Below are positions 22,329 to 31,035 of a stretch of DNA of 50,884 bases, one piece after another. Source of the stretch: Thermocrinis sp. GTDB taxonomy: Bacteria > Aquificota > Aquificia > Aquificales > Aquificaceae. Below the pieces are notes generated by a model. The model saw only the letters and a list, made by a program, of their open reading frames with translations. It searched no databases and had not been told where the DNA came from. Position 1 is the stretch's first letter. Every line of letters begins with the position of its first letter. The position numbers and the translations under genes were made by a program. The DNA lies in NCBI GenBank assembly GCA_028276475.1, contig JAPYWH010000009.1:1-50884 (forward strand), read 5' to 3'.

Positions 22329-24167
22329 ATGAGGAAGATAGAAATCACCGATGTATCCCTGAGGGATGGCATTCAGTCCCTCCTTGCCACAAGGGTAAGG
22401 ACGGAGGATATGCTGGATATTGTTGAAATCCTTGATAAGTGTGGTTTTTACTCCTTGGAGGTTTGGGGTGGGGCTACCTTTGATGTGTGCTTGAGGTTTC
22501 TAAAGGAAGACCCTTGGGAAAGGCTCAGGAAGTTCAAAGAGAGGGCTAAAAACACTAAACTGGAAATGCTTTTGAGAGGTCAAAATGTAGTGGGCTACAG
22601 ACACTATCCGGATGATGTGGTGGAAGCCTTTGTGAAAAAAGCCTACGACAACGGCATAGAGGTCTTTAGAATTTTTGATGCACTTAACGACACCAGGAAC
22701 CTACGTAAGGCAATAGAAACTGCCAAAAAGGTGGGTGCCATTGTTAAGGGGGTTCTCTCTTATACCATAAGCCCTGTGCATACGGCGGAATACTATGTGG
22801 AGATAGCCCGGCAGTTGGTGGATATGGGCATAGACATAATATCCATAAAGGACCAGGCAGGGCTTTTGTCTCCAAAGGTCTCTTATGAACTTGTGAAAGC
22901 CCTAAAGTCTGAGTTTCCAAAATATCCTGTTCATCTTCATACCCAAACCACCGCCAATTTGGCAGAGATGGCACAGCTGAAGGGCATAGAGGCTGGCGCA
23001 GACATGATAGACACTGCCTTTTACTCCCTCTCTTCCCAGACCTCCCACCCTGCGGGAGAGACCATGATATATGTGCTAAGGGAGCTCGGCTACCAAGTGG
23101 ATGTGGATGAAAGGTTATATCAAAAGGCGGGAGACCTATTTGTTCAAGTGAGGAAGAAATACAAAAAGTTTGATGTTTTGCCACCATACCCAGACGTGGG
23201 CGTCCTTTTGCATCAAATTCCGGGCGGTATGATCACCAATTTTATAAGCCAGCTTAGGGAACAGGGAATGGAAGAAAAACTCCCAGAAGTTTTGGAGGAG
23301 GTGGTCCGCGTTCGGGAGGACCTTGGCTATCCACCTTTGGTAACGCCCACCAGCCAGATCGTGGGCTCTCAAGCCTTCTTGAACGTGCTTCACGGAGAAA
23401 GATACAAAGTTGTTACTAAGGAAGTCAAAGACTATGTGAAAGGTCTTTATGGCAGACCACCCGCACACATAAAGGAGGATGTCCTAAAGAAAGTTTTGGG
23501 TGATGAGGAACCCTTGTATCACATAAGACCTGCAGACCTTTTGGAGCCTGAGCTTGAAAAGATCAGAGAAGAGGCCACAAAGGCGGGAGCAAAGAGCGAA
23601 GAGGACGTGCTCTCTTATACCCTCTTCCCATTGGTGGCAAAGGAGTTCTTTGAGTGGAGAGAAAAGGGCGAGCCATATGTGCCCGAACTGGAGGAGAAGG
23701 AAGAAAAAAGGGAAAACATCCCGGTAGAGTTTGTGATCACCGTCCATGGAGAGCAGTACCATGTGCAGATAGCGGGAAGGGGAGAGCGCACCCAAGAGGG
23801 AAGGACCTTCTTTGTAAGGCTGGACGGCAGGTTGGAGGAGGTGCTCCTTAGACCCGTCAGGGAGCTCAGTCCAACGGAGGTGGTTAGCGGAGACCTCTCC
23901 AGCCTTGGTATGGAGGTAAAATCCAAGAGGTCCAAGCCGGTAGCCTTGGGGGATGTGGCATCTCCCATATCGGGCAAAATAGTTAACATAAAGGTCAAGC
24001 CGGGGGATGAGGTGAAAGAAGGGGATGTGCTCTTTGTGGTTGAGGCTATGAAGATGGAAAACGAAGTGCATTCACCCATAAGTGGAGTGGTAGAGGAGGT
24101 TCTGGCACAGGTGGGCGAGACGGTCAATCCGGATGAGGTGGTTGTTAGGATCAAGCCCAAAACATGA
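22329..24167 (+). CDS. Biotin-dependent carboxyltransferase subunit (PycB/CfiA/OadA family)
   Basis: Large subunit of a two-subunit biotin carboxylase complex: pyruvate carboxylase subunit B, or 2-oxoglutarate carboxylase CfiA as in Hydrogenobacter thermophilus. The TIM-barrel start is DVSLRDGIQSLLATR (residues 8-22), with EVWGGATFDVCLRFL and the catalytic-region IKDQAGLL; the conserved carboxylase domain follows. The C-terminal biotinyl domain carries EAMKMENEVHSPISG with Lys575. At 612 aa it is close to PycB/CfiA lengths. No biotin carboxylase partner lies in the window, so 2-oxoglutarate versus pyruvate cannot be decided from context. Confidence 0.88.
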   Translation: MRKIEITDVSLRDGIQSLLATRVRTEDMLDIVEILDKCGFYSLEVWGGATFDVCLRFLKEDPWERLRKFKERAKNTKLEMLLRGQNVVGYRHYPDDVVEAFVKKAYDNGIEVFRIFDALNDTRNLRKAIETAKKVGAIVKGVLSYTISPVHTAEYYVEIARQLVDMGIDIISIKDQAGLLSPKVSYELVKALKSEFPKYPVHLHTQTTANLAEMAQLKGIEAGADMIDTAFYSLSSQTSHPAGETMIYVLRELGYQVDVDERLYQKAGDLFVQVRKKYKKFDVLPPYPDVGVLLHQIPGGMITNFISQLREQGMEEKLPEVLEEVVRVREDLGYPPLVTPTSQIVGSQAFLNVLHGERYKVVTKEVKDYVKGLYGRPPAHIKEDVLKKVLGDEEPLYHIRPADLLEPELEKIREEATKAGAKSEEDVLSYTLFPLVAKEFFEWREKGEPYVPELEEKEEKRENIPVEFVITVHGEQYHVQIAGRGERTQEGRTFFVRLDGRLEEVLLRPVRELSPTEVVSGDLSSLGMEVKSKRSKPVALGDVASPISGKIVNIKVKPGDEVKEGDVLFVVEAMKMENEVHSPISGVVEEVLAQVGETVNPDEVVVRIKPKT

Positions 24168-24832
24168 AGGTTTTCCTTTTGGAGGATGACACAGACCTTT
24201 CGGAGCTTTTAACCTACCATCTACAAAAGGAAGGCTTTGAGGTTGTTTCCTTTAGCAAGGGTGTTGAACTCTTGGAGAGGGTAAAGGAGGAAAAGCCGAG
24301 CCTTTTCATTTTGGATGTGATGGTACCATCCTTGGATGGCTTTAGGGTGGCAAACATCCTCAGGTCCTCTCCTGAAACCAAGGATGTGCCCATGATTTTT
24401 TTGACAGCCAAAACTGCGGAGGAGGACAAGCTAAGGGGCTTTGAGCTCGGGGCAGATGACTACATTACCAAGCCATTCTCTATAAAAGAGCTTTTGGCAC
24501 GAATAAGGGCGGTTATGAGAAGGTATGGTGCCTTAAGGGAGGGTGGGGTCATAAAGCTTGGCAGTTTGACGGTGGATATGGAAAGGATGGAAGTGAGAAG
24601 GGACAAGGAACCCATAAACCTAACAAAAACGGAGTTTGCCATTTTGAAAACCCTTTTGGAAAACTATGGAAAGCCAGTAAGCAGGGAATATTTATTGGAA
24701 CAGGTCCTAAAAAAGGAGGTCTATGATAGAACCATAGATGTTCACGTGAAAAACCTTAGGGAAAAGTTAGGAAAGGAGGGCGAGTGGATAAAGACTGTTA
24801 GGGGTGTGGGGTATAAATTAGAAGAAGCATGA
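24164..24832 (+). CDS. OmpR/PhoB-type response regulator
   Basis: Two-component DNA-binding regulator: receiver domain with acidic pair at residues 8-9, phospho-acceptor Asp51 (FILDVMVPSLDGF), Thr in FLTAKT and Lys in YITKPFSIKEL; a winged-helix domain from about residue 125 (LTKTEFAILKTLLENYGKPVSREYLLEQV, then RTIDVHVKNLREKLG). PhoB-like in sequence. No histidine kinase gene follows, so its partner is unknown. It overlaps the carboxyltransferase gene and the next gene by 4 nt each. Confidence 0.92.
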   Translation: MKVFLLEDDTDLSELLTYHLQKEGFEVVSFSKGVELLERVKEEKPSLFILDVMVPSLDGFRVANILRSSPETKDVPMIFLTAKTAEEDKLRGFELGADDYITKPFSIKELLARIRAVMRRYGALREGGVIKLGSLTVDMERMEVRRDKEPINLTKTEFAILKTLLENYGKPVSREYLLEQVLKKEVYDRTIDVHVKNLREKLGKEGEWIKTVRGVGYKLEEA

Positions 24833-25926
24833 AATGGTTTGTCCTTGCCTTTTTGAGCATATACCTCCTTATGAACCTTTATGTGTATCTTAAGTTAAGG
24901 CACAGGGCTATATTACCGGTCCTTGCTTTAGGCTTTTTCTCTCCCTTTTTGATGAGGTATGCGGACGCTAACTTCTCTCCTTTCCTTTCCTATATCATAG
25001 GTCTTGGTACCCTCCTCTACATGGGCTTTTTGCTATACTTGGTTGTATCCTTCCTTCTTTTGGACCTCTATTCCCTCTTTGTTAGGGCTATGCATTTCAT
25101 CTTTGGGATAAATCCTCTACCAAGACCAAGCAAGAGGTTATCCATTGTCATAGCCCTTTTGCTTGCCCTCAGCCTGTCCGCTTACAGCTACTACGAAACC
25201 CTAAAGCCGGAGGTCTATCACTTTCATATAAAAACCTACAAGGTTTCACAGAGAATAAGGATCATGCATATCTCTGATGTTCATTTGGGACCTGTTATGG
25301 AGATGGACAAGGTAAAACTTATAAAAGAGGTGTATGAGAAATACAAGCCAGACCTTTTAGTATCTACGGGCGACTTGGTGGATGGAAACATGAAAAGAAA
25401 GGATGGACTAGCTCAAGCCTTAAGGGAGATGTCTCCGCCCTTGGGTAAGTTTGCGGTGCTTGGCAATCACGAGTATTATAGGGGTGTCCAGCAGGCTATA
25501 GAATTTACCGAGGGTGCGGGCTTTGTGCTACTAAGGGGCGATTGGGTGGATTTGGGCTCCATTATTGTGGTAGGAGTGGATGACGACGACTGCCGGTTTT
25601 TTAATGCCTGCGTAGGACCTCTCAGCGAGTATGAGGTCTTAAAAGACCTGCCAAAGGATAAGTTCATCCTTGTTTTAAAGCACAAGCCAAGAGTGGATAA
25701 AAGGGCATTGGGGCTCTTTGACCTTATGCTTGCAGGACATACCCACGGAGGGGTTTACTACCCTGTTGGAAAGTTTATCATTCCAAGGCTATTTGATGCT
25801 AACGCAGGATGGGTAGAGTTGGGAAAGGGAAGTGCCCTCTTTGTTAGCAAGGGTGTTGGCACAGGCGGTCCTCCCATGCGCTTTCTTGAACCACCGGATA
25901 TAGCTATAATAGATATAAGTGAATAA
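24829..25926 (+). CDS. Membrane-anchored calcineurin-like metallophosphoesterase
   Basis: About four N-terminal transmembrane helices (residues 1-125) precede a metallophosphoesterase domain with all dinuclear-metal motifs: HISDVHLGP, STGDLVDGN, LGNHEYY and AGHTHGG. Relatives (YkuE/YaeI type) hydrolyse lipid-linked phosphates such as UDP-diacylglucosamine or glycerophosphodiesters. The place taken by a histidine kinase in ordinary two-component operons is occupied by this gene, and it overlaps the regulator by 4 nt. The substrate is unknown. Confidence 0.85.
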   Translation: MKWFVLAFLSIYLLMNLYVYLKLRHRAILPVLALGFFSPFLMRYADANFSPFLSYIIGLGTLLYMGFLLYLVVSFLLLDLYSLFVRAMHFIFGINPLPRPSKRLSIVIALLLALSLSAYSYYETLKPEVYHFHIKTYKVSQRIRIMHISDVHLGPVMEMDKVKLIKEVYEKYKPDLLVSTGDLVDGNMKRKDGLAQALREMSPPLGKFAVLGNHEYYRGVQQAIEFTEGAGFVLLRGDWVDLGSIIVVGVDDDDCRFFNACVGPLSEYEVLKDLPKDKFILVLKHKPRVDKRALGLFDLMLAGHTHGGVYYPVGKFIIPRLFDANAGWVELGKGSALFVSKGVGTGGPPMRFLEPPDIAIIDISE

Positions 25927-27199
25927 AGTAGTCGTAGTTGGAAGACCGAACGTAGGAAAATCTACCCTCTTTAACCGCCTGGTGGGAAAAAGGCTTAGCA
26001 TAGTTCATGATATGCCCGGTATTACCCGGGACGCCTTGGAGGCAATCGCCCACTGGAAGGATAAAAGCTTTTTGGTGGTAGACACGGGAGGGCTTTTGGA
26101 GGACAAAGATTACATAACCCAAGAGATCAGAAAAAAAGTTCAGGAGCTTCTAAACCAAGCGAGCGTGATCCTTTTTGTGGTGGATGGAAAGGAAGGTATT
26201 ACCCACGCGGACAGGGCAGTGGCGGAGCTCTTGTATCCATACAGGGAAAAGGTCTTCTTGGTGGTAAATAAGATGGATGTTAAAAAAGCAAAGGAGAACC
26301 TCTACGACTTTTACAGCTTGGGCTTTGAGAAGGTATATCCTATATCCGCCCAGCATGGAAGAGGTGTGGGAGAACTGCTTGACGATGTGGTTAGTATGCT
26401 CCCGGAGGAGGAGGTTGCCCAAAGGGAAGGACTGAGGCTTTCTTTTGTGGGTAGACCTAATGTGGGAAAGTCTTCTCTGGTGAATGCGGTGCTTGGTAGC
26501 GATAGGGTGATCGTCTCTCCAATACCGGGTACCACCCGGGATGCGGTGGAGGTCTATTTTGAATACAAAGGAAATCCACTGATCTTAGTGGATACTGCGG
26601 GCATAAGAAGACCTCCCAAGGTAGAGTATGGGGTTGAGTTTTTCTCGGTGGGAAGGTCCATAAGGGCTATAGAGATGTCCGATGTGGTTTGCTTGGTGGT
26701 GGACCTCTCGGAAGGTGTGGTTCATCAAGACCAAAGGATCGGAGGACTCATAGCAAGAAGGCACAAAGGTTGTGTGATCGTGGGAAACAAGTTTGACCTG
26801 ATAAACTCCACCGAAGAGGAAGCCAAGGAATACTTAAGAAAAAGGCTGAGCTTTTTGGATTACGCACCCATTGTGCTGACCGTTGCCACAGAAGGTAAGG
26901 GGGTAAGGGAACTCTTAGACAACGTCCTATTGGTTTATGGGGACTACTGCAAACAGCACAGAACATCCTTCATAAACCGATGCGTGGAGAAGGTTCTATC
27001 AGAAAAGGCACCGCCCGGCAGGATAAAAGTTTATTATGCTTACCAAGAGGGCACAAAGCCACCTACTTTTGTGCTATACACTAACGACCCAGAAGAGTGG
27101 AAAAGCCACTACAAAAGGTTCTTTGAAAGAAGGTTAAGGGAATGCACTAACATAAAGCACGCACCTATTAGGCTGATCCTAAGGTCGCGGGAGGAGTGA
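25919..27199 (+). CDS. der: Ribosome biogenesis GTPase Der (EngA)
   Basis: Double-GTPase assembly factor for the 50S subunit. Two G domains: P-loop GRPNVGKSTLF at about residue 8 with DTGGLLE and NKMD; second P-loop GRPNVGKSSLV near residue 175 with DTAGIRR and GNKFD. A C-terminal KH-like domain follows. Length 426 aa. The start is GTG at 25919, overlapping the end of the phosphoesterase gene by 8 nt. It shares 4 nt with nadD. Confidence 0.95.
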   Translation: MNKVVVVGRPNVGKSTLFNRLVGKRLSIVHDMPGITRDALEAIAHWKDKSFLVVDTGGLLEDKDYITQEIRKKVQELLNQASVILFVVDGKEGITHADRAVAELLYPYREKVFLVVNKMDVKKAKENLYDFYSLGFEKVYPISAQHGRGVGELLDDVVSMLPEEEVAQREGLRLSFVGRPNVGKSSLVNAVLGSDRVIVSPIPGTTRDAVEVYFEYKGNPLILVDTAGIRRPPKVEYGVEFFSVGRSIRAIEMSDVVCLVVDLSEGVVHQDQRIGGLIARRHKGCVIVGNKFDLINSTEEEAKEYLRKRLSFLDYAPIVLTVATEGKGVRELLDNVLLVYGDYCKQHRTSFINRCVEKVLSEKAPPGRIKVYYAYQEGTKPPTFVLYTNDPEEWKSHYKRFFERRLRECTNIKHAPIRLILRSREE

Positions 27200-27792
27200 T
27201 GAGAGTTTTCTTTGGTGGGAGCTTTGACCCGGTGCATCTTGGACACCTGCTCATAGCAAGGGACCTCTTGGAAGAGCTCAGCATAGAAGGGATTGTCTTT
27301 TTGCCCGCCTATCAATCGCCACTAAAAGAACCTCACAGGGCAAGCCCGGAGGATAGGCTTGAGATGTTAAAGCTGGCAATTAAAGGGATGGAAAAATTTT
27401 CCATAAGCACAGTGGAGTTAAACAGGAAGGGTATATCCTACACGGTGGATACCGCCAAACAACTCTTCCAAGGGCTAAAGGAAAAACCCACCTTTTTGAT
27501 AGGTGCGGACAGTGCCCTTACCTTGCATCTGTGGAAAGATCCCGACGAACTGGTAAAGCTTGCCAAGTTCATAATCATAGACAGGGCTTCCAAGGGTAAG
27601 GAAGTGAAAACCTACTTCAAAGAGAGATTCCCACAGCTAAAGGAAGACGAGGACTATCTCATCCTTAGCATAAGAAGGATTGATATATCCTCTACAGAGA
27701 TAAGGCAGAGGATAAAGGAGGGAAAGAGCATAAGGTGGCTGGTGCCACAGGAGGTGGAGGAGTATATTCTAAACAAGGGGCTTTATAGATGA
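27196..27792 (+). CDS. nadD: Nicotinate-nucleotide adenylyltransferase
   Basis: Converts nicotinate mononucleotide and ATP to deamido-NAD in NAD synthesis. The nucleotidyltransferase motif FFGGSFDPVHLGHLLIA is at residues 4-20, FLPAYQSPLK is the substrate loop, and ISSTEIRQRI is the second ATP-binding motif. Length 198 aa. Upstream it overlaps der; downstream its TGA overlaps the start of a decayed gene (ATGA). Confidence 0.93.
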   Translation: MMRVFFGGSFDPVHLGHLLIARDLLEELSIEGIVFLPAYQSPLKEPHRASPEDRLEMLKLAIKGMEKFSISTVELNRKGISYTVDTAKQLFQGLKEKPTFLIGADSALTLHLWKDPDELVKLAKFIIIDRASKGKEVKTYFKERFPQLKEDEDYLILSIRRIDISSTEIRQRIKEGKSIRWLVPQEVEEYILNKGLYR

Positions 27793-27928
27793 GGGTAGGG
27801 TTCTACGGAGGAGTGGAAGGAGTAACGGGCAGTTGCTTTCTTTTAGAGGCAGAAAACACTCAAAATCCTAAGAAGGTCTTGGCTTTGATGCATACATACC
27901 CACATACGGGGAACTCTTGGAGCTTTAA
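27789..27928 (+). pseudogene. Relic of a metallo-beta-lactamase RNA-processing exonuclease gene
   Basis: The frame from ATG 27789 begins MRVGFYGGVEGVTGSCFLLE, the hallmark N-terminus of bacterial CPSF-like MBL exonucleases (F-x-G-G-x-x-x-V-T-G-S-C). After about 22 codons it becomes unrelated and continues into hisH. In another frame, bases 27872-27928 read GLGFDAYIPTYGELLEL then TAA, which resembles the usual C-terminus of the same family (Y-I-P-x-Y-G-E-x-x-E-L). Thus some 1.2 kb of middle seems to have been deleted, leaving both ends. The 76-codon frame 27789-28019 overlaps hisH by 80 nt and is not a real gene. Confidence 0.65.
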
Positions 27929-27931
27929 TAT
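27926..27931 (+). promoter_or_regulatory. -10 box of hisH (leaderless-type)
   Basis: TAATAT (27926-27931) overlaps the stop codon of the relic gene and ends 8 nt before the hisH ATG at 27940; no Shine-Dalgarno. No clear -35. Confidence 0.45.
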
Positions 27932-27939
27932 TTATCTCT

Positions 27940-28566
27940 ATGGACTATACAGCACTCATAGATTACGGGATGGGAAATCTCAGGAGCGTAGAAAAGGCTC
28001 TGGAGTATGTGGGACTTAAAGTTATCAGAACCTCCGATGCGGAAGTGGTAAAAGGGGCAAGGGCGGTGGTTTTGCCCGGTGTGGGTGCCTTCAGGGATGC
28101 AATGGAAAATTTGCACCGATTGAAGCTCTACGGACCTATACTCTCTCATATAGAAAAGGGCAAACCCTTTTTGGGAATATGCCTTGGACTTCAGCTCCTT
28201 TTTGAAAGAAGCTACGAGTTTGGAAAAGAGAAGGGTTTTGGAGTTTTGGAGGGAGAGGTAGTCTTGCTCCCACCGAAGGTAAAAATCCCTCACATAGGTT
28301 GGAACCAACTCTGGAGGAAAAAGAACTCACCCTTGTTGGATGGTATCAAAGAGGGAGATTTTGTCTATTTTGTCCATTCCTACCGAGTAGTCCCAAAGAG
28401 GGCAGAGGTTATTCTGACCACCACCGACTACGGAGAGGAGTTTGTTTCCTCCGTAGAATACGAGAATATCTTTGCGGTGCAGTTTCACCCAGAAAAGAGC
28501 CAAAGGGTTGGGCTCAAGATCCTTCAAAATTGGGCTTTGGCGAAGGGGTTAATTTATAATATCTAA
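27940..28566 (+). CDS. hisH: Imidazole glycerol phosphate synthase, glutaminase subunit
   Basis: Class I glutamine amidotransferase that supplies ammonia to HisF in histidine synthesis. Catalytic Cys81 in GICLGLQLLF, His and Glu in FHPEKS near residue 182, and the start IDYGMGNLRSVEKAL. Length 208 aa. It stands apart from other his genes; hisIE lies 4.5 kb downstream in a separate transcription unit. The ATG 27940 is supported by the promoter box 8 nt upstream. Confidence 0.95.
   Translation: MDYTALIDYGMGNLRSVEKALEYVGLKVIRTSDAEVVKGARAVVLPGVGAFRDAMENLHRLKLYGPILSHIEKGKPFLGICLGLQLLFERSYEFGKEKGFGVLEGEVVLLPPKVKIPHIGWNQLWRKKNSPLLDGIKEGDFVYFVHSYRVVPKRAEVILTTTDYGEEFVSSVEYENIFAVQFHPEKSQRVGLKILQNWALAKGLIYNI
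28555..28560 (+). promoter_or_regulatory. Candidate -10 box of TPR lipoprotein gene
   Basis: TATAAT inside the last codons of hisH, 17 nt before ATG 28578, followed by a strong Shine-Dalgarno AAGGAGG (28565-28571). This is one of the few leadered starts that has a promoter-like box. Confidence 0.35.
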
Positions 28567-28577
28567 GGAGGTGGCTG

Positions 28578-29141
28578 ATGGTGTTAAAGGGAATGATCTT
28601 TAAATTGCTTCTATTCTTGGTAGTTCTCTTTATTTTTTCATGCTCTACCACTGTGGCAGTAGGAGAGAGTCCGAGGTCAGAGGGCAGACCGCCCGGTTTG
28701 ATAATAGCCTCTGATAAGGCTGTGGAAAACGGCAAAAAGCACCTTCGGAAGGGAAAATGTGATAAAGCTATACATGAGTTCAACAAAGCCCTCGCAAAAA
28801 ATCCTAACAACTTTGAAGCCCTGTACTGGTTGGGCGTGGCGGAAGGGATGTGCGGTTATTACTCCACATCCTACGACAGGCTAATGTTAGCCCTAAAATA
28901 CTCTCCCAATAAGGGGTGGGAAGCAAGGGTAAATGCTACGATAGGGCTTATATTGCTTTTATCAGACAGGGACGAAGACGCCCAAATATACTTCGGTAGG
29001 GCAAGGATGATAGACCCAAGGAATGAGCTTGTGATCAGATACTCCGAGTGGGAGCCAGAGATAAAAGGCAAAGGTAAAGGCAACAAGAAAAAGTTCAAAG
29101 GTGAAGAGGGTTTTGAAGTGGTGTTAAGGTGGTTAGACTGA
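28578..29141 (+). CDS. TPR-containing lipoprotein
   Basis: Signal peptide with a lipobox ending FSCS (Cys22), so it is lipid-anchored in the envelope. Residues about 48-150 form two to three tetratricopeptide repeats (KCDKAIHEFNKALAKNPNNFEALYWLG, then a second unit ending PNKGW, then DEDAQIYFGRARMIDP). The tail is strongly basic (KGKGKGNKKKFKG). TPR lipoproteins serve as assembly scaffolds for outer-membrane, pilus or secretion machines; which one is not shown by the neighbours. Its 3' end overlaps the convergent gene by 9 nt. Confidence 0.8.
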   Translation: MVLKGMIFKLLLFLVVLFIFSCSTTVAVGESPRSEGRPPGLIIASDKAVENGKKHLRKGKCDKAIHEFNKALAKNPNNFEALYWLGVAEGMCGYYSTSYDRLMLALKYSPNKGWEARVNATIGLILLLSDRDEDAQIYFGRARMIDPRNELVIRYSEWEPEIKGKGKGNKKKFKGEEGFEVVLRWLD

Positions 29142-30107
29142 GCTCTCTGCATACCTTCTGCTAAGTTTAAACAGCTTGCTTGCCCTCTCTTTGTGCTTTT
29201 GCTTTTCTTCTTCCGAGAGGTTTGGGTCGTCAAGCATAAAAGACTCCACCTTTCCGCGCACATAAGCCCGGTAGCACTTAAAAAAGGGCAAAAACAGGTC
29301 AAACTCGGGGTCTTGACTCAGCCTTTTATACTCCTCCTCATAAACTTTGGCTAAATCTTCCCTTCCGTTAAATTCCAACTCCATGGACAAAAAGCACATA
29401 TCGTTTAGCACATCTCCGCACCTGAACCTTTCGTTAAACTCTATGCAGTCAAAGATGCAAATTCCCTCCTCCAAAAAGGCTACGTGCTCCAGCCTTATGT
29501 CTCCATGCCCATCCCTTATTCTTCCCTCCTTCATCCTCTTTTCAAAGAGAGGGGCGTGCCTTTTGTAAAACTCCTCAGTGGCTAACCTTATAAAGTTATA
29601 GTCCTCCTCCTCTATGGTTGTTCCTACATACTTTTGGGTTTGCATGAAGTTTTCGTCGGTGTTGAACTTCATCAGCTCAAGCCTTCCGAACTCATCTTTT
29701 CTTTCTGCCCTCTGGTGGAAGTCAAAAAGGTGTTTCGCCAAGCTTCTGAGGTCTTCCTCCGTCAGTTTGTCTAAGAGATTTTTCATAAGCCTCTCCTCTG
29801 GAATCCTTCTCATCTTCACCGCATACTCTACCACTTCGCCTTCACCCTCCAAAAAGTATTCAGAGCCCACCTTAACCACCGCAAGAACGCCCACATAGAC
29901 CCAAGGGCAGAGCCTCCTATTGAGCTCCACTTCCCTAAGGCAATTCTCCCTTCTTTTTTCTAAGGTGGAATAGTCCAGAAAGCCAAAATTTACGGGCTTT
30001 TTTATCTTGTAGGCAAAGTCTTCTGTCAGTATTACCCAGCTGGCGTGGGTCTGCACCAACTTACCCTTCAACCTTTCAACAAGGGCATCTATCAGGTCTG
30101 TATTCAC
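29133..30107 (-). CDS. Aminoglycoside-phosphotransferase-fold kinase domain protein (COG2187-type N-terminal part)
   Basis: A kinase-like protein with [32 protein letters not shown] at the N-terminus (phosphate-loop Lys), a catalytic loop [12 protein letters not shown] and a metal-binding [15 protein letters not shown]. This pattern is the N-terminal half of proteins that usually carry a second P-loop ATPase domain; here the C-terminal domain is absent at 324 aa. The substrate is unknown. GTG 30107 is preferred as start because GGGAGG stands 8 nt upstream; GTG 30116 would place the site on top of the start. It overlaps pyrD by 32 nt. Confidence 0.8.
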   Translation of the reverse strand: MNTDLIDALVERLKGKLVQTHASWVILTEDFAYKIKKPVNFGFLDYSTLEKRRENCLREVELNRRLCPWVYVGVLAVVKVGSEYFLEGEGEVVEYAVKMRRIPEERLMKNLLDKLTEEDLRSLAKHLFDFHQRAERKDEFGRLELMKFNTDENFMQTQKYVGTTIEEEDYNFIRLATEEFYKRHAPLFEKRMKEGRIRDGHGDIRLEHVAFLEEGICIFDCIEFNERFRCGDVLNDMCFLSMELEFNGREDLAKVYEEEYKRLSQDPEFDLFLPFFKCYRAYVRGKVESFMLDDPNLSEEEKQKHKERASKLFKLSRRYAESSV

Positions 30108-31014
30108 TGTGGGCACCTCCCACCAAGTCTTTTAAAGTTAGTTGGTGTCTTCTGAGGTAATCCTCTATGCCTTCAAGGATTTTAAGGGGACTGAGTGGGT
30201 CAAAGAAGTTGGCGGTTCCCACCTGTACCGCAGATGCACCCGCCAGCATGTGCTGAAGGGCAGAATCCACATCGTAAATGCCACCAACTCCTATGATGGA
30301 AACAGAAGCGCCAAGGGCTTGGTAGAGCTCCCAGACCATTCTAACCGCAATGGGCAGGATGGCAGGACCCGAGAGCCCGCCCTTGACGGTGGATAAAATG
30401 GGGGTCCTTTTTTCCACATCTATTTTCATACCCAAAAGGGTGTTTATGGCTACAAGTCCGTCCGCACCGTTATCCACGCAAACCTTGCCAAACAAAACCA
30501 CATCTCCCGTGTTTGGAGACAGTTTAACAAGCACAGGCTTTTTTACCTTTCCCTTTATCTTATTTACCAATCTTCCCAAAACCTTCAGGTCATGCCCAAA
30601 GGCAAGCCCACCCTTTTTAACGTTGGGACAGGATACATTGAGCTCATAGGCTACTATTTTTTCCGCACTTTCCAAAGCCAAGCAAACCTCCAAGTATTCC
30701 TCTTCCGTTTCTCCAAAAACGTTGGCTATAAAGTGGGTGTCTATGTGCTCTATTTGTGGGTATATCTCCTTTAGAAAGGCTTCTACGCCCGGGTTTTGAA
30801 GTCCTATGGAGTTTAGCATACCGCAGGGAGTTTCTGCTATGCGTGGGGGTTCATTACCGATGCGGGGCTTTAGGGAAAGTCCCTTAGTTACCACCGCACC
30901 CAGCTTGGATACGTCATAAAGCTTGAGGGCTTCCAACCCATAACCAAAGGTGCCCGACGCTACCCAAACGGGATTTTTAAAGGAAATACCAAAAAGCTTA
31001 ACGCTCAGGTCCAT
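30076..31014 (-). CDS. pyrD: Dihydroorotate dehydrogenase, class 1B catalytic subunit
   Basis: FMN enzyme of pyrimidine synthesis oxidising dihydroorotate to orotate. Motifs: [11 protein letters not shown], the substrate NSIGLQNPG, catalytic Cys129 in [13 protein letters not shown], and FMN-phosphate [27 protein letters not shown]. The Cys instead of Ser as catalytic base marks class 1, and this sequence type pairs with an NAD-linked PyrK subunit that is not in this window. The C-terminus has a short extension ([11 protein letters not shown]). The ATG is 21 bp from the divergent asd. Confidence 0.93.
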   Translation of the reverse strand: MDLSVKLFGISFKNPVWVASGTFGYGLEALKLYDVSKLGAVVTKGLSLKPRIGNEPPRIAETPCGMLNSIGLQNPGVEAFLKEIYPQIEHIDTHFIANVFGETEEEYLEVCLALESAEKIVAYELNVSCPNVKKGGLAFGHDLKVLGRLVNKIKGKVKKPVLVKLSPNTGDVVLFGKVCVDNGADGLVAINTLLGMKIDVEKRTPILSTVKGGLSGPAILPIAVRMVWELYQALGASVSIIGVGGIYDVDSALQHMLAGASAVQVGTANFFDPLSPLKILEGIEDYLRRHQLTLKDLVGGAHSEYRPDRCPC

Positions 31015-31035
31015 TGGGCTTAAAATTATAATGCC
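31015..31035. promoter_or_regulatory. 21-bp bidirectional promoter pyrD / asd
   Basis: The minus-strand TATAAT (31025-31030) ends 10 nt before the pyrD ATG. The plus-strand TAAAAT (31021-31026) ends 9 nt before the asd ATG. The core ATTATAAT (31025-31032) is a perfect palindrome, so it can serve on both strands. Both -35 regions would have to lie in the opposite gene. No Shine-Dalgarno exists on either side. Confidence 0.55.

Noticed and set aside
27789-28019. A 76-codon gene after nadD
   Set aside because: Only the first 22 codons match a family; the rest overlaps hisH by 80 nt, and the true C-terminus of the family appears in another frame. It is treated as a relic.
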